Below, one piece after another: positions 25,554-35,229 of a DNA stretch of 58,769 nt. The DNA is from an uncultured Ruminococcus sp. (lineage in GTDB: Bacteria; Bacillota; Clostridia; Oscillospirales; Ruminococcaceae): contig CALXIQ010000029.1 in NCBI GenBank assembly GCA_944388405.1, positions 1-58,769 on the forward strand, given 5' to 3'. Both the position numbers and the translations under genes were made by a program. The notes under the pieces were generated by a model. It made no database searches. It was not told the DNA's origin and saw only the letters and a list, made by a program, of their open reading frames with translations. Within the stretch, counting starts at the first letter, position 1. The number at the start of each line of letters is the position of its first letter.

Positions 25554-25761
25554 AATAATAGGTACCGTCGATTTGCTGTACGCTTACCATTGTCAATTTT
25601 TACACCGCAAACAGTATCACGCTTGTAACGTTTTAAAATATGCCTTTGATTTGAGATATGCTTTGAAAGGGGTGCGCCGCTTTCGTCAGGCTCTGTTGAT
25701 TTATGGCTTTTTCACATCTGCAAGAAAATAAAGAACGAAATTCAACACATTCAGACTAAAA

Positions 25762-25783
25762 CCGAACAAGCTTCGGCTTTTTG
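25762..25783 (+). terminator. Possible attenuator hairpin in the mgsA leader
   Basis: CCGAA/TTCGG around CAAGC, or alternatively AAGC-TTCG-GCTT with a stable UUCG tetraloop, followed by TTTTTG, 34 nt before the start codon. Short stems, so weak. Confidence 0.3.
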
Positions 25784-25816
25784 AAAATAATACTTATTTG
25801 AATTGGGGGGCTAAAA

Positions 25817-26224
25817 TTGAATATTGCGCTTATCGCTCATGACTCAAAGAAGGAACTGATGATACAGTTCTGCATCGCTTACTGCGGTATACTGAGTAGG
25901 CATAACCTATGCGCTACCGGAACTACCGCAAAGGTTGTAAGCGAAGCTACCGGGCTTAAAATTCAGGGCTATTTAAGCGGATCTCAAGGCGGAGATCAAC
26001 AAATCGGGGCAAGAATCTCATGCAACGAAATCGACATACTGCTGTTTTTCCGCGATCCTATCACTCCGAAGCCGCACGAGCCTAACGAGTCTACTTTGTT
26101 AAGACTGTGCGACGTTCACAACATTCCCGTGGCGACAAACATCGCAACCGCCGAAGCTCTTATCCATTGCCTTGAACACGGCGATCTTGACTGGAGAAAT
26201 ATTGTGAATCCTATAAGACATTAA
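25817..26224 (+). CDS. mgsA: Methylglyoxal synthase
   Basis: 135 aa, normal size. Converts dihydroxyacetone phosphate to methylglyoxal and phosphate, an overflow route when sugar phosphates build up. Family blocks: [18 protein letters not shown], the phosphate-binding [24 protein letters not shown] with the catalytic Asp, [14 protein letters not shown], and the conserved His in [18 protein letters not shown]. The TTG at 25817 gives the family N-terminus; the ribosome site is a G-run (GGGGGG) 6 nt upstream. A long leader precedes it, and the hisS T-box follows. Confidence 0.93.
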   Translation: MNIALIAHDSKKELMIQFCIAYCGILSRHNLCATGTTAKVVSEATGLKIQGYLSGSQGGDQQIGARISCNEIDILLFFRDPITPKPHEPNESTLLRLCDVHNIPVATNIATAEALIHCLEHGDLDWRNIVNPIRH

Positions 26225-26282
26225 GCTTTGGTGGACGTTGGTTTTAACCGTTATCACTTTTTTTACATCAGAATATAAAATG

Positions 26283-26515
26283 CTATGACGGAGGAGAGTA
26301 GGTTTATTTTAAGCTTGTCAGCGAGGGCGGAGGGTGAAAGCGCTCATGCTTTGATAAACTGAAGGACGCCTCACGAGCTTGTACCTGTTTAAAGGTATGC
26401 GTAGCCTCTGCGTTAAGGAGAAGATAAGTGGCTTAGTCTGTGTTTTGCAGGCTTTGCAATTAGGGTGGTATCACGATTTCGGTCGTCCCTTTTGTCGGGG
26501 CGGCTTTTTTATTTT
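26283..26515 (+). promoter_or_regulatory. T-box leader upstream of hisS-aspS, specifier probably GAC (Asp)
   Basis: Seen in order: GACGGAGGAGAGTAGG at the base of stem I, GCGAGGGCGGAGGGTGAAAGC (21 nt; core AGGGTGAAAGC) as the distal-loop block, a specifier region CTGAAGGACGCCTCACGAGC with GAC at 26365-26367, the T-box core TTAGGGTGGTATCACG (26460-26475), and a terminator GTCGTCCC (26482-26489) / GGGGCGGC (26497-26504) plus T-run. CAC (His) also occurs at 26372-26374, but GAC sits where the specifier is expected. A TATAAA box lies just upstream (about 26274). Uncharged tRNA should allow read-through. Confidence 0.85.
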
Positions 26516-26669
26516 GCCTGCACACCGCAAAATTGCAATAAACCCTGCAAAAATTAAGCTTCCCACTTGACGAATGGGGCATATTCGGGTATCATTAAAA
26601 GGCGGATATATTTTAGCTGTCCGGGCTTCTTTTCGGCGGACAGCTGCAAATGTGAAAGGACTTGAAATT

Positions 26670-28007
26670 ATGTCAATATCAATACAAAGACCAAAGGGCA
26701 CTCAGGACGTTACCCCTGCCGAGGTTTACAAATGGCACACTGTAGAACAGATTGTAAAGAACTGCGCTGAGCGGTTCGGGTTTAAGGAAATACGTATTCC
26801 CACCTTTGAAGACACCGGGCTGTTTGTGCGGTCGGTAGGCGACACCACCGACGTGGTGCAGAAGGAGATGTACACCGTTTCGGCAACGGGGGATAGCACC
26901 TTCACCTTAAGACCGGAGGGCACCGCAGGAACAATCAGGGCGGCAATTGAAAACGGTCTGCTTAACGAAGGCTTCCCACAGAAGCTTTACTATGTGCTGT
27001 CCTGCTTCCGCCACGAAAAGCCTCAGGCGGGAAGGTTAAGGGAATTTCACCAGTTCGGCTGCGAGATGATTGGTGCAGAAGGGCCTGCCGCCGACGCCGA
27101 CCTTATTGCCCTTGCAAAGTCGGTAATAGATATGACGGGGCTTAAGAACATTGAGCTTAACATAAACTCCATCGGCTGTCCAAAATGCCGGGCGGAATAT
27201 CACAAGGCGCTGAAAAGCTATTTTAATCAGTACAAGGACAAGCTGTGTTCTACATGTCAGGAAAGGCTTGAGAAAAACCCCATGCGGCTGCTTGACTGCA
27301 AGTCGGAGGAGGACAAAGCCATAGCGGCAGACGCTCCTGTAATACTTGATTACCTGTGCGACGACTGTCATGCGCATTTTGACGGGCTTCAGAAGAACCT
27401 TAAGCTTATGGGAATAGACTACAAGGTTAATCCCAGAATTGTAAGAGGGCTTGACTATTACACCAGAACGGTGTTTGAGTTTATCACCACCGACATAGGC
27501 GCTCAAGGAACAATCTGCGGCGGCGGACGTTACGACGGGCTGATAGAATGTCTGGGGGGCAAGCCTGCTCCGGCTCTGGGCTTCGGAATGGGACTTGAGC
27601 GGCTTATTCTCACAATGCAAAAGCAGAGCTGCGAGTTTATGGAGCCTAAGACTTGCGACATCTACATTGCCGCCATGGGCGAAAGAGCCATCCGTGAATC
27701 TATAGGCATAATCTCACGCTTCCGCTCGGAGGGGTATTTTGTGGAATACGACCTTGTGGGCAGAGGACTTAAGGCTCAGATGAAATACGCCGATAAGATA
27801 GGGGCAAAATACGTTATGGTGCTGGGCGACAACGAGCTTGACTCAGGCTCGGCAAAGGTCAAGAACATGAAAACCGGCGAGCAGACTGATATAAGCCTTG
27901 GCGAAAAAATGCTTGAGGATTTCGCCGACCGTTATTACGAAACGCTTATGGCTGAGGACGAAATGTTCCGAAACTTTGTGGAAGCTTTCGGAGGAGAAAA
28001 CGACTGA
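26670..28007 (+). CDS. hisS: Histidine-tRNA ligase
   Basis: 445 aa class II synthetase. N-terminal RPKGTQDVTPAEVYKWHTVE, motif 2 region FTLRPEGTAGTIRAAIENG and YVLSCFRHEKPQAGRLREFHQ, the HisA motif RGLDYYTRTVFEF, motif 3 ALGFGMGLERLIL, and a C-terminal anticodon-binding domain from about 330 (CDIYIAAMGE). ATG 26670 has GAAAGGA 9 nt upstream. It is first in a T-box-controlled unit with an unrecognised gene and aspS. A second CxxC-like pair (CPKCRAEYHKAL, CSTCQERL, CDDCHAHF) is usual in Firmicutes HisS insertion regions. Confidence 0.96.
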   Translation: MSISIQRPKGTQDVTPAEVYKWHTVEQIVKNCAERFGFKEIRIPTFEDTGLFVRSVGDTTDVVQKEMYTVSATGDSTFTLRPEGTAGTIRAAIENGLLNEGFPQKLYYVLSCFRHEKPQAGRLREFHQFGCEMIGAEGPAADADLIALAKSVIDMTGLKNIELNINSIGCPKCRAEYHKALKSYFNQYKDKLCSTCQERLEKNPMRLLDCKSEEDKAIAADAPVILDYLCDDCHAHFDGLQKNLKLMGIDYKVNPRIVRGLDYYTRTVFEFITTDIGAQGTICGGGRYDGLIECLGGKPAPALGFGMGLERLILTMQKQSCEFMEPKTCDIYIAAMGERAIRESIGIISRFRSEGYFVEYDLVGRGLKAQMKYADKIGAKYVMVLGDNELDSGSAKVKNMKTGEQTDISLGEKMLEDFADRYYETLMAEDEMFRNFVEAFGGEND

Positions 28008-28070
28008 CGATGCCGGGCGATGGATTTACATCTGCCCTTACAGCCATACCAACGGAAAGGAAGATAGAAA

Positions 28071-28589
28071 ATGCTGCTGATACTGCCCGTCAGCTACGAA
28101 ATTGAAACAAGTCTTACTCCCAAAAGAGTCGCCCGCAAAATCGACGGCGAAATAGTGGAGCATTTCCCCACTGTGAACATAATGTCTACCGGCAAGTTTA
28201 TGAAAAAATACCGTAATGAAACGGTGTTTTACGGCAGACGCTCCTCTCAGACCGAGTTTCAGATTTTTCACCATCAGGCGAAAAAACGGGACGGAGGCAC
28301 AACCGGGTTTTACGGCAAAATCGAGAAAACCGAAAACGGCTCGAAAATTTCGGGAAAGTTCAGGAAGCCCCTTTACACCTATATTTTCGGTATATTATGG
28401 ACGCTTATAATAGCGGTTATAGCCCTTATGCTGGTGGCTCTTGAGGAAATAACGGGGGCGGCTTGCTTCGGGGCGTTGTGGCTTGCGGGAATGTTTTTTA
28501 TGTTCTGGGACAACAAGAAAAAGTTTCTCAAAGCTTATCTTGACACCTTCCTCAAAGCGGAGGAAACCGCAGAGCAGGACGGCTTATGA
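28071..28589 (+). CDS. Unrecognised membrane protein between hisS and aspS
   Basis: 172 aa. I do not recognise it. The N-terminal ~100 residues look soluble and beta-rich, with a basic stretch (FMKKYRNETVFYGRRSS). Two hydrophobic helices follow at about 104-125 and 130-147, then a charged tail (KKKFLKAYLDTFLKAEE). ATG 28071 has AAGGAAG upstream. It sits 63 nt after hisS and 45 nt before aspS, all on the same strand with no terminator, so the T-box should control it too. A link to translation is only positional. Confidence 0.65.
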   Translation: MLLILPVSYEIETSLTPKRVARKIDGEIVEHFPTVNIMSTGKFMKKYRNETVFYGRRSSQTEFQIFHHQAKKRDGGTTGFYGKIEKTENGSKISGKFRKPLYTYIFGILWTLIIAVIALMLVALEEITGAACFGALWLAGMFFMFWDNKKKFLKAYLDTFLKAEETAEQDGL

Positions 28590-28634
28590 TAAATATTTTT
28601 ACAGACAAAATAAATTGCAAAGGAAGTAATGAAA

Positions 28635-30413
28635 ATGAAGCTTGATACAATGAAAGGCTTAAGGCGCACCCATTATTGCGGAGAGGTTTCCAACGACCCA
28701 CAGGAGGTTGTAGTTTGCGGCTTTGCCGACAGGGTAAGGGATATTGGAAACCTTATTTTTATAAATCTCAGGGACAGAACGGGAATCGTTCAGCTTGCCT
28801 TTAACGACGCCACCGACAAGGCGGTATTTGAAAAGGCTCAGGCGGTTAAAAGCGAATATGTGCTGATGGCGAAGGGTAACGTTCAGAAGCGTGAAAGTGT
28901 AAACAAAAAGCTTAAAACTGGCGAGATTGAAATTATGGTCACCGACCTGAGAATACTTTCAAAAGCGGAAACAACTCCCTTTGAGGTTACAAATTCCGAC
29001 AAGGTAAACGAGGAGCTGAAGCTGAAATACCGCTACCTCGACCTGAGAAATCCCAGATTGCAGGAAAATCTGATAAAGCGTCACAGAATCGCCCAGGTTA
29101 CAAGAGAATATTTCTATGAAAACGGCTTTCTTGAAATTGAAACTCCCATGATGATGAAATCAACTCCCGAGGGAGCAAGAGACTACCTTGTGCCGTCGAG
29201 AGTTCACCCGGGAAAATTTTACGCCCTTCCCCAGTCCCCTCAGATATACAAGCAGCTGCTGATGATTTCAGGCTACGACCGCTATGTTCAGCTGGCACGC
29301 TGTTTCCGTGACGAGGATTTAAGAGCCGACAGACAGCCTGAATTTACTCAGGTGGACCTTGAGATGTCCTTTGTTGATGCCGAGGATATACAGTCCTGCG
29401 TAGAGGGGTATATTGCAAGGCTGTTCAGCGAGATTATGGGAGTGGAAATTCCCCTGCCCCTTGAAAGAATCACCTTTGCCGACGCTATGAACCGCTTCGG
29501 CTCGGACAAGCCGGACACCCGCTTCGGAATGGAAATCTGCGATATTTCGGATGCGGTTAAGGATATTGATTTTGTGGTATTCAAATCCACTCTGGAAAAC
29601 GGCGGAACGGTTCGTGCCATAAACGTAAAGAACGGCGCTGAAACCTACACCCGAAAGGAAATCGACAAGCTGGTTGAGCACGCCAGGGGAATAGGTGCAA
29701 AGGGACTTGCCTACATTCGCTGGGCGGACGAGCCAAACTGCTCCTTCAAGAAGTTTCTGGGCGAGGGAGATTTAGAGAGAATATGCGCTGCTGTTGACGC
29801 CCAGAAAGGCGACCTTGTGCTTATCTGTGCAGACAAAAACAAAGTGGTTTTACCTACATTAGGCGCAATCAGACTTATTGCCGCAAAGAAGCTGGGCATC
29901 ATTCCCGAGGACAAGTACAATTTCGTATGGATAACCGAAATGCCTTTCTTTGAGTACGACGAGGAAAACGACAGCTGGGTTGCGGCTCATCACCCATTTA
30001 CAATGCCTATGGAGGAATGTCTTGACTATCTTGACAGCGACCCCGGAAACGTGCGTGCAAAGGCGTGGGATCTGGTGCTTAACGGCACAGAGCTTTCCAG
30101 CGGCTCAATGAGAATTACCGACTATGAGCTTCAGCAGAGAATGTTTGAAGCCCTTGGCATGACCGATGAAGAGATTGAAGCCAAGTTCGGTTTCCTTGTG
30201 GACGCTTACCGCTATGCCGCTCCTCCCCACGGCGGAATGGGCATAGGTCTTGACCGTCTTGCAATGATAATGTGCAAAGCGGACAGCTTAAGGGACGTTG
30301 TGGCGTTCCCCAAGGTTCAGAACGCCAGCGAGCTTATGAGCGCCTGTCCGTCGGAAGTGGACGAAAAACAGCTGGAAGAGCTGCATATAAAGACTACGGT
30401 ACAGGATAAATAA
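28635..30413 (+). CDS. aspS: Aspartate-tRNA ligase
   Basis: 592 aa bacterial-type class II synthetase. An N-terminal OB anticodon domain (TMKGLRRTHYCGEVSN to about 110) is followed by motif 1/2 (KYRYLDLRNPRLQENL, RCFRDEDLRADRQPEFTQ), the GAD insertion, and motif 3 (GGMGIGLDRLAMIM). Both AspRS and non-discriminating Asp/AsnRS share these features; no gatB is in view to decide. I start at ATG 28635 with GGAAG 8 nt upstream; the ATG two codons earlier is too close. Last gene of the T-box unit. Confidence 0.95.
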   Translation: MKLDTMKGLRRTHYCGEVSNDPQEVVVCGFADRVRDIGNLIFINLRDRTGIVQLAFNDATDKAVFEKAQAVKSEYVLMAKGNVQKRESVNKKLKTGEIEIMVTDLRILSKAETTPFEVTNSDKVNEELKLKYRYLDLRNPRLQENLIKRHRIAQVTREYFYENGFLEIETPMMMKSTPEGARDYLVPSRVHPGKFYALPQSPQIYKQLLMISGYDRYVQLARCFRDEDLRADRQPEFTQVDLEMSFVDAEDIQSCVEGYIARLFSEIMGVEIPLPLERITFADAMNRFGSDKPDTRFGMEICDISDAVKDIDFVVFKSTLENGGTVRAINVKNGAETYTRKEIDKLVEHARGIGAKGLAYIRWADEPNCSFKKFLGEGDLERICAAVDAQKGDLVLICADKNKVVLPTLGAIRLIAAKKLGIIPEDKYNFVWITEMPFFEYDEENDSWVAAHHPFTMPMEECLDYLDSDPGNVRAKAWDLVLNGTELSSGSMRITDYELQQRMFEALGMTDEEIEAKFGFLVDAYRYAAPPHGGMGIGLDRLAMIMCKADSLRDVVAFPKVQNASELMSACPSEVDEKQLEELHIKTTVQDK

Positions 30414-30437
30414 TTATCTCAAATTATATAATCCAGG

Positions 30438-30466
30438 TTGCAATTGTCACAAAAATATGTTATAAT
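30438..30466 (+). promoter_or_regulatory. Promoter of the DtxR/MntR-like gene
   Basis: TTGCAA (30438-30443) and TATAAT (30461-30466) are 17 bp apart, 41 bp upstream of the start codon. Confidence 0.75.
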
Positions 30467-30507
30467 GTATTAAATTTAAACGAATCGGAAAGGCAGGTGC
30501 GGTTAAT

Positions 30508-30885
30508 ATGGCTATAAAGGAATCCGGCGAAGATTATCTGGAAACTATTCTTATCCTCCAGGAAACAAAAGGGTATGTCAGGTCTATTGATATTGCGGCA
30601 AAGCTGGGATATTCAAAGCCAAGCGTAAGCAGGGCAATGGGTATTCTCAAGGAAAACGGCTTTATTACCATGGAGCCTGATGGTCAGATTGTGCTTACAA
30701 AGCAGGGCTACCTGAGAGCCAGAGAGGTTTATGACCGTCATCTGCTTATTGCCAGGTTTTTGCGGGACGTTCTGGGCGTAAGCGAGGAAAACACCAATGC
30801 CGACGCTTGCAAAATTGAACACGTTATAAGCCATGAAACCTATGAAAAGCTTAATGTTTTTGTAGACGCGTATCTTGATGGGTGA
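30508..30885 (+). CDS. DtxR/MntR-family metal-dependent regulator
   Basis: 125 aa. An N-terminal winged helix (GEDYLETILILQETKGYVRSIDIA plus YSKPSVSRAMGILKENGFI; quoted in parts) is followed by a dimerisation/metal domain with DRHLLIARFLRDVLGV and ADACKIEHVISHETYEKL, whose E/H residues match the family metal site. There is no SH3-like or FeoA extension, as in MntR (about 140 aa). The metal, Mn or Fe, cannot be decided. No metal transporter is adjacent. Own promoter; terminator shared with the convergent Bax1-like gene. Confidence 0.85.
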   Translation: MAIKESGEDYLETILILQETKGYVRSIDIAAKLGYSKPSVSRAMGILKENGFITMEPDGQIVLTKQGYLRAREVYDRHLLIARFLRDVLGVSEENTNADACKIEHVISHETYEKLNVFVDAYLDG

Positions 30886-30909
30886 CAAGTATTTTATAAA
30901 AATTCAAAT

Positions 30910-30950
30910 AAAAAATCGGCAGCCGTTTTACCGACTGCCGATAATTTTTT
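30910..30950. terminator. Bidirectional terminator between the regulator and the Bax1-like gene
   Basis: ATCGGCAG (30915-30922) / CTGCCGAT (30935-30942), with AAAAAA on the left and AATTTTTT on the right. Confidence 0.85.
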
Positions 30951-30953
30951 AGC

Positions 30954-31775
30954 TTATCTCCTGTTGTTCTGTATTCTGGCAAGCAGTTCAAGAACCTTGA
31001 GATACAGATACAAAACGCTTACCATCAGCCCATAAGAACAGTACCATTCGTACTTTTTGGACAAGCCGTTCTGCACCGTCTGAGCTATAGTTTCAAAGTC
31101 AGTGAGCAGCAGAGCCGAAGCCAGCAACACTCCCAGCACCGCAAAAACTATGCCTATAGGTCCGTTCTGAATCGCCAGTATGGAAGTTACAATGGAGCTT
31201 CCCGGCGCAAGCCACAGCATAAGTGAGAAGATTATTCCGCCGATAAGCGAAACCAGCAGACATGTGTAAACCACCGTTCTGAACCGTCTGCCTACCCTGA
31301 CAATGCCCGACGCATACAAAAACGCCATTACGCCGATAATAAGCACCGTAAGCAGCAACGCCTCAACGATTATGCCGCTGTACGCCGCAGCGTAGGTGTA
31401 GGAAAGAAAGGTTACCGCATATCCCATTCCGGCGCAGTAGATTGTGCCTGTCAGCGGAATTGTTTTCACTGCAAAGGATGCTACCAGTCCGCTTATAAGG
31501 GTTACTATAAGCGCCCCGAACAGAATAATCGCTTCGTTGGCGTAAATGTAATAGCCATCGGCGATTTGAGTAGCGGTATAGTTTTGCGCTTCAAAGTAAT
31601 TGTGAATGTAAAAGAACGCTCCCATTCCGACGAGAATAATCGCAAGAAAATATAAAGTCTTAGCCAGTATTCCCTTATAGCTTGCAACCTCAGCTCCCGT
31701 AAAAGCGTCGTCAAAACGCTCAACTCTTGAGATTGCAGGATTGGTGAACATCTTTCTGCCTGAATTTACTGCCAT
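30954..31775 (-). CDS. Bax inhibitor-1/YccA-like membrane protein
   Basis: 273 aa. A short cytoplasmic N-terminus (FTNPAISRVERFDDAFTG) precedes seven hydrophobic segments from about residue 35 on, ending DFETIAQTVQNGLSKKYEWYCSYGLMVSVLYLYLKVLELL (quoted as landmark DFETI and YLYLKVLELLARIQ). This layout and the C-terminal DFE...E pair match bacterial Bax1-I (TMBIM) proteins; BsYetJ is a pH-sensitive calcium leak channel. The function here is inferred from family. ATG 31775 has AGGAGGG 5 nt upstream. Confidence 0.83.
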   Translation of the reverse strand: MAVNSGRKMFTNPAISRVERFDDAFTGAEVASYKGILAKTLYFLAIILVGMGAFFYIHNYFEAQNYTATQIADGYYIYANEAIILFGALIVTLISGLVASFAVKTIPLTGTIYCAGMGYAVTFLSYTYAAAYSGIIVEALLLTVLIIGVMAFLYASGIVRVGRRFRTVVYTCLLVSLIGGIIFSLMLWLAPGSSIVTSILAIQNGPIGIVFAVLGVLLASALLLTDFETIAQTVQNGLSKKYEWYCSYGLMVSVLYLYLKVLELLARIQNNRR

Positions 31776-31864
31776 TTAAAGCCCTCCTGTAAAATATTTG
31801 TTGTTTAATTATAACCCACTATCTCCTTTTTGTCAAGCAAAAGCGAGGCAAAAATCCGATATAA

Positions 31865-32392
31865 TTAATATTTGTCTACACGCCGCAGATATGCAAAGGT
31901 TTTCTTTTCACCTTTTTCCTTAAGCATTACAAGCAGCTTTTCAAGAAAATCAGAAGTATCCTTGTGAATAAGCCTTCTGCCCTTAGCCCTGAGAAAATAT
32001 TCAAGGGGGTGCGAGTCGTTGTAATTTTCCCCTTGATAAATTTTGCTGGCGGCTACTCTGTCGCAGAACATTTCCTTGACATATTTCAGCGGCATTTTGA
32101 TGGGGGTCAGTAATCTTGTTTTGGTGTCGTAATCGGTCCAGTACTCAAAATGATGACGGTTTCTGCCTTTGTGGTGCATCCACGCCTTTGAATAGCCGTA
32201 ATCCTCTCGTTCTCCCTCGTTGGGCGAACGGTTTCCCTGATAGTATTTAACTCCCGGAATAAACTCGGTGGGAGTGTATTTCGACAGGTCGTGCTTTAAC
32301 CCCTGGAGAAAAATCCCCGCATACCAGCAGTGTTTTATTACCATATGTCTGTGTTTTGTGATTGTTTTAAAGTGAGCCAGAGCCTTGTTCAT
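31865..32392 (-). CDS. DUF5662-family protein
   Basis: 175 aa soluble protein rich in His and Tyr. Landmarks: HFKTITKHRHMVIKHCWYAG, LKHDLSKYTPTEF, YSKAWMHHKGRNRHHFEYW and MPLKYVKEMFCDRVAASKIY. The regularly placed His/Asp residues suggest a metal-dependent HD-like helical fold, but I see no proof. The family is common in gut Firmicutes and sometimes mis-labelled catalase; no catalase motif is present. ATG 32392 has AAAGG upstream. Monocistronic. Confidence 0.75.
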   Translation of the reverse strand: MNKALAHFKTITKHRHMVIKHCWYAGIFLQGLKHDLSKYTPTEFIPGVKYYQGNRSPNEGEREDYGYSKAWMHHKGRNRHHFEYWTDYDTKTRLLTPIKMPLKYVKEMFCDRVAASKIYQGENYNDSHPLEYFLRAKGRRLIHKDTSDFLEKLLVMLKEKGEKKTFAYLRRVDKY

Positions 32393-32485
32393 TTATACCC
32401 GCCTTTCTACTGTATATAAGCATTATATCACAGTGTTCCCCTAATTACAATAGCTAATATTTCCTTGATTCCGGAATTATCATAA

Positions 32486-32523
32486 CAAAAAAGCTTCCTG
32501 AACGTAACCGAACAGGAAGCTTT
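32486..32523 (-). terminator. gdhA terminator
   Basis: Perfect 11-bp stem AAAGCTTCCTG / CAGGAAGCTTT with a 12-nt loop; the minus strand continues TTTTGTTATG. Confidence 0.85.
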
Positions 32524-32540
32524 GATATTAGCGTATTAAA

Positions 32541-34200
<1,660 letters not shown>

Positions 34201-34206
34201 GGATAG

Positions 34207-34235
34207 TTGACTTTTATCATATATAGTGCTATAAT
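34207..34235 (+). promoter_or_regulatory. Promoter of the PF06541 membrane protein gene
   Basis: TTGACT (34207-34212) and TATAAT (34230-34235) are 17 bp apart, 45 bp upstream of the start. Confidence 0.75.
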
Positions 34236-34280
34236 TACACAAATAACAGGCTTAATCTTAATTTGAAAGGTGGGCGTGGG

Positions 34281-35060
34281 ATGTATGAATACAGCTTTTT
34301 TCAATGGCTGATGTTTTTTTACATATACTGCTTTGTAGGTTGGTGCATTGAATCAACGATTGTTTCCGTCGCCGAGAAAAAATTCATAAACCGAGGTTTT
34401 CTGCGAAGTCCCCTGCTGCCCATTTACGGCTTCGGTGCGATTATAATACTGCTTATCTGTCTGCCGGTTGAGGACAGTCCCCCGCTGGTTTACCTCTTCG
34501 GCTTAGTGGGAACTACCATTCTTGAGTATTTTACCGGCTGGCTTATGGAAATGCTGCTTAAAATGAAATACTGGGACTACAGCGACAGAAGATTTAATAT
34601 AAAAGGACGTATCTGCCTGCGGTCGTCGCTGTTCTGGGGATTGCTGTCGCTGCTGCTTATGTATGTTATTCACCGACCGATAGAACGACTGGTGCTTTCC
34701 ATGTCCTCCACGGTGATGGCGATAGCTTTAACGGTAATAACCGCAGTTTTCATCTCCGACCTTATCTATGCGGTCCGCACCGCTCTGGATGTAAACAAGC
34801 TGCTTGAGAAGATTACCGTAATCAAAGCGGAACTGGCAAGGTCAAGGGAAGAACTTGCCGCCAGACTTGAGGAATCGGAAAGAGCCGCCGCAATCAACGC
34901 CAGAATTGAAGCTTTGCGGGCTGACATGGCAAGACTAACCGACAGAATAGGCTTTTTCAAAAGGAATTTTATTCTCGCTCACCCTACTGCAAGGTCTGCA
35001 AAATTCAACGAAGCTCTCTGTGAAATAAGGGAGAAGCTTCGCAAAAGGAAAAACCCATAG
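34281..35060 (+). CDS. Putative ABC-transporter permease family (PF06541) membrane protein
   Basis: 259 aa. The N-terminal FQWLMFFYIYCFVGWCIESTIVSV and FINRGFLRSPLLPIYGFGA, then TTILEYFTGWLMEMLL and WDYSDRRFNIKGRICLRSSLFWGLL (landmarks), are the signature of PF06541, a family labelled putative ABC transporter but of unproven function. Five or six membrane helices occupy about 5-175; the C-terminal 85 residues are a charged coiled coil (ELARSREELAARLEESERAA). ATG 34281 has AAAGGTGGG upstream; an in-frame TTG at 34263 lies before it. Own promoter. Confidence 0.78.
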   Translation: MYEYSFFQWLMFFYIYCFVGWCIESTIVSVAEKKFINRGFLRSPLLPIYGFGAIIILLICLPVEDSPPLVYLFGLVGTTILEYFTGWLMEMLLKMKYWDYSDRRFNIKGRICLRSSLFWGLLSLLLMYVIHRPIERLVLSMSSTVMAIALTVITAVFISDLIYAVRTALDVNKLLEKITVIKAELARSREELAARLEESERAAAINARIEALRADMARLTDRIGFFKRNFILAHPTARSAKFNEALCEIREKLRKRKNP

Positions 35061-35172
35061 CCCTGCCGCTTGAAAACTACCGGGTTTATCGGTTATATAT
35101 GTGTATTTGCCACAAACAATGGGTGAAAAATATATGCAAAATGTAGAAATTTAATTGCGCTTACAGATTTCG

Positions 35173-35201
35173 TTGAAAGATGATTAAAAAAATGATATAA
35201 T
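35173..35201 (+). promoter_or_regulatory. Promoter of the secreted serine hydrolase gene
   Basis: TTGAAA (35173-35178) and TATAAT (35196-35201) are 17 bp apart, 28 bp before the ATG. Confidence 0.75.
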
Positions 35202-35229
35202 TATAAAAAGAATATGAGGGGGGTTAAAT

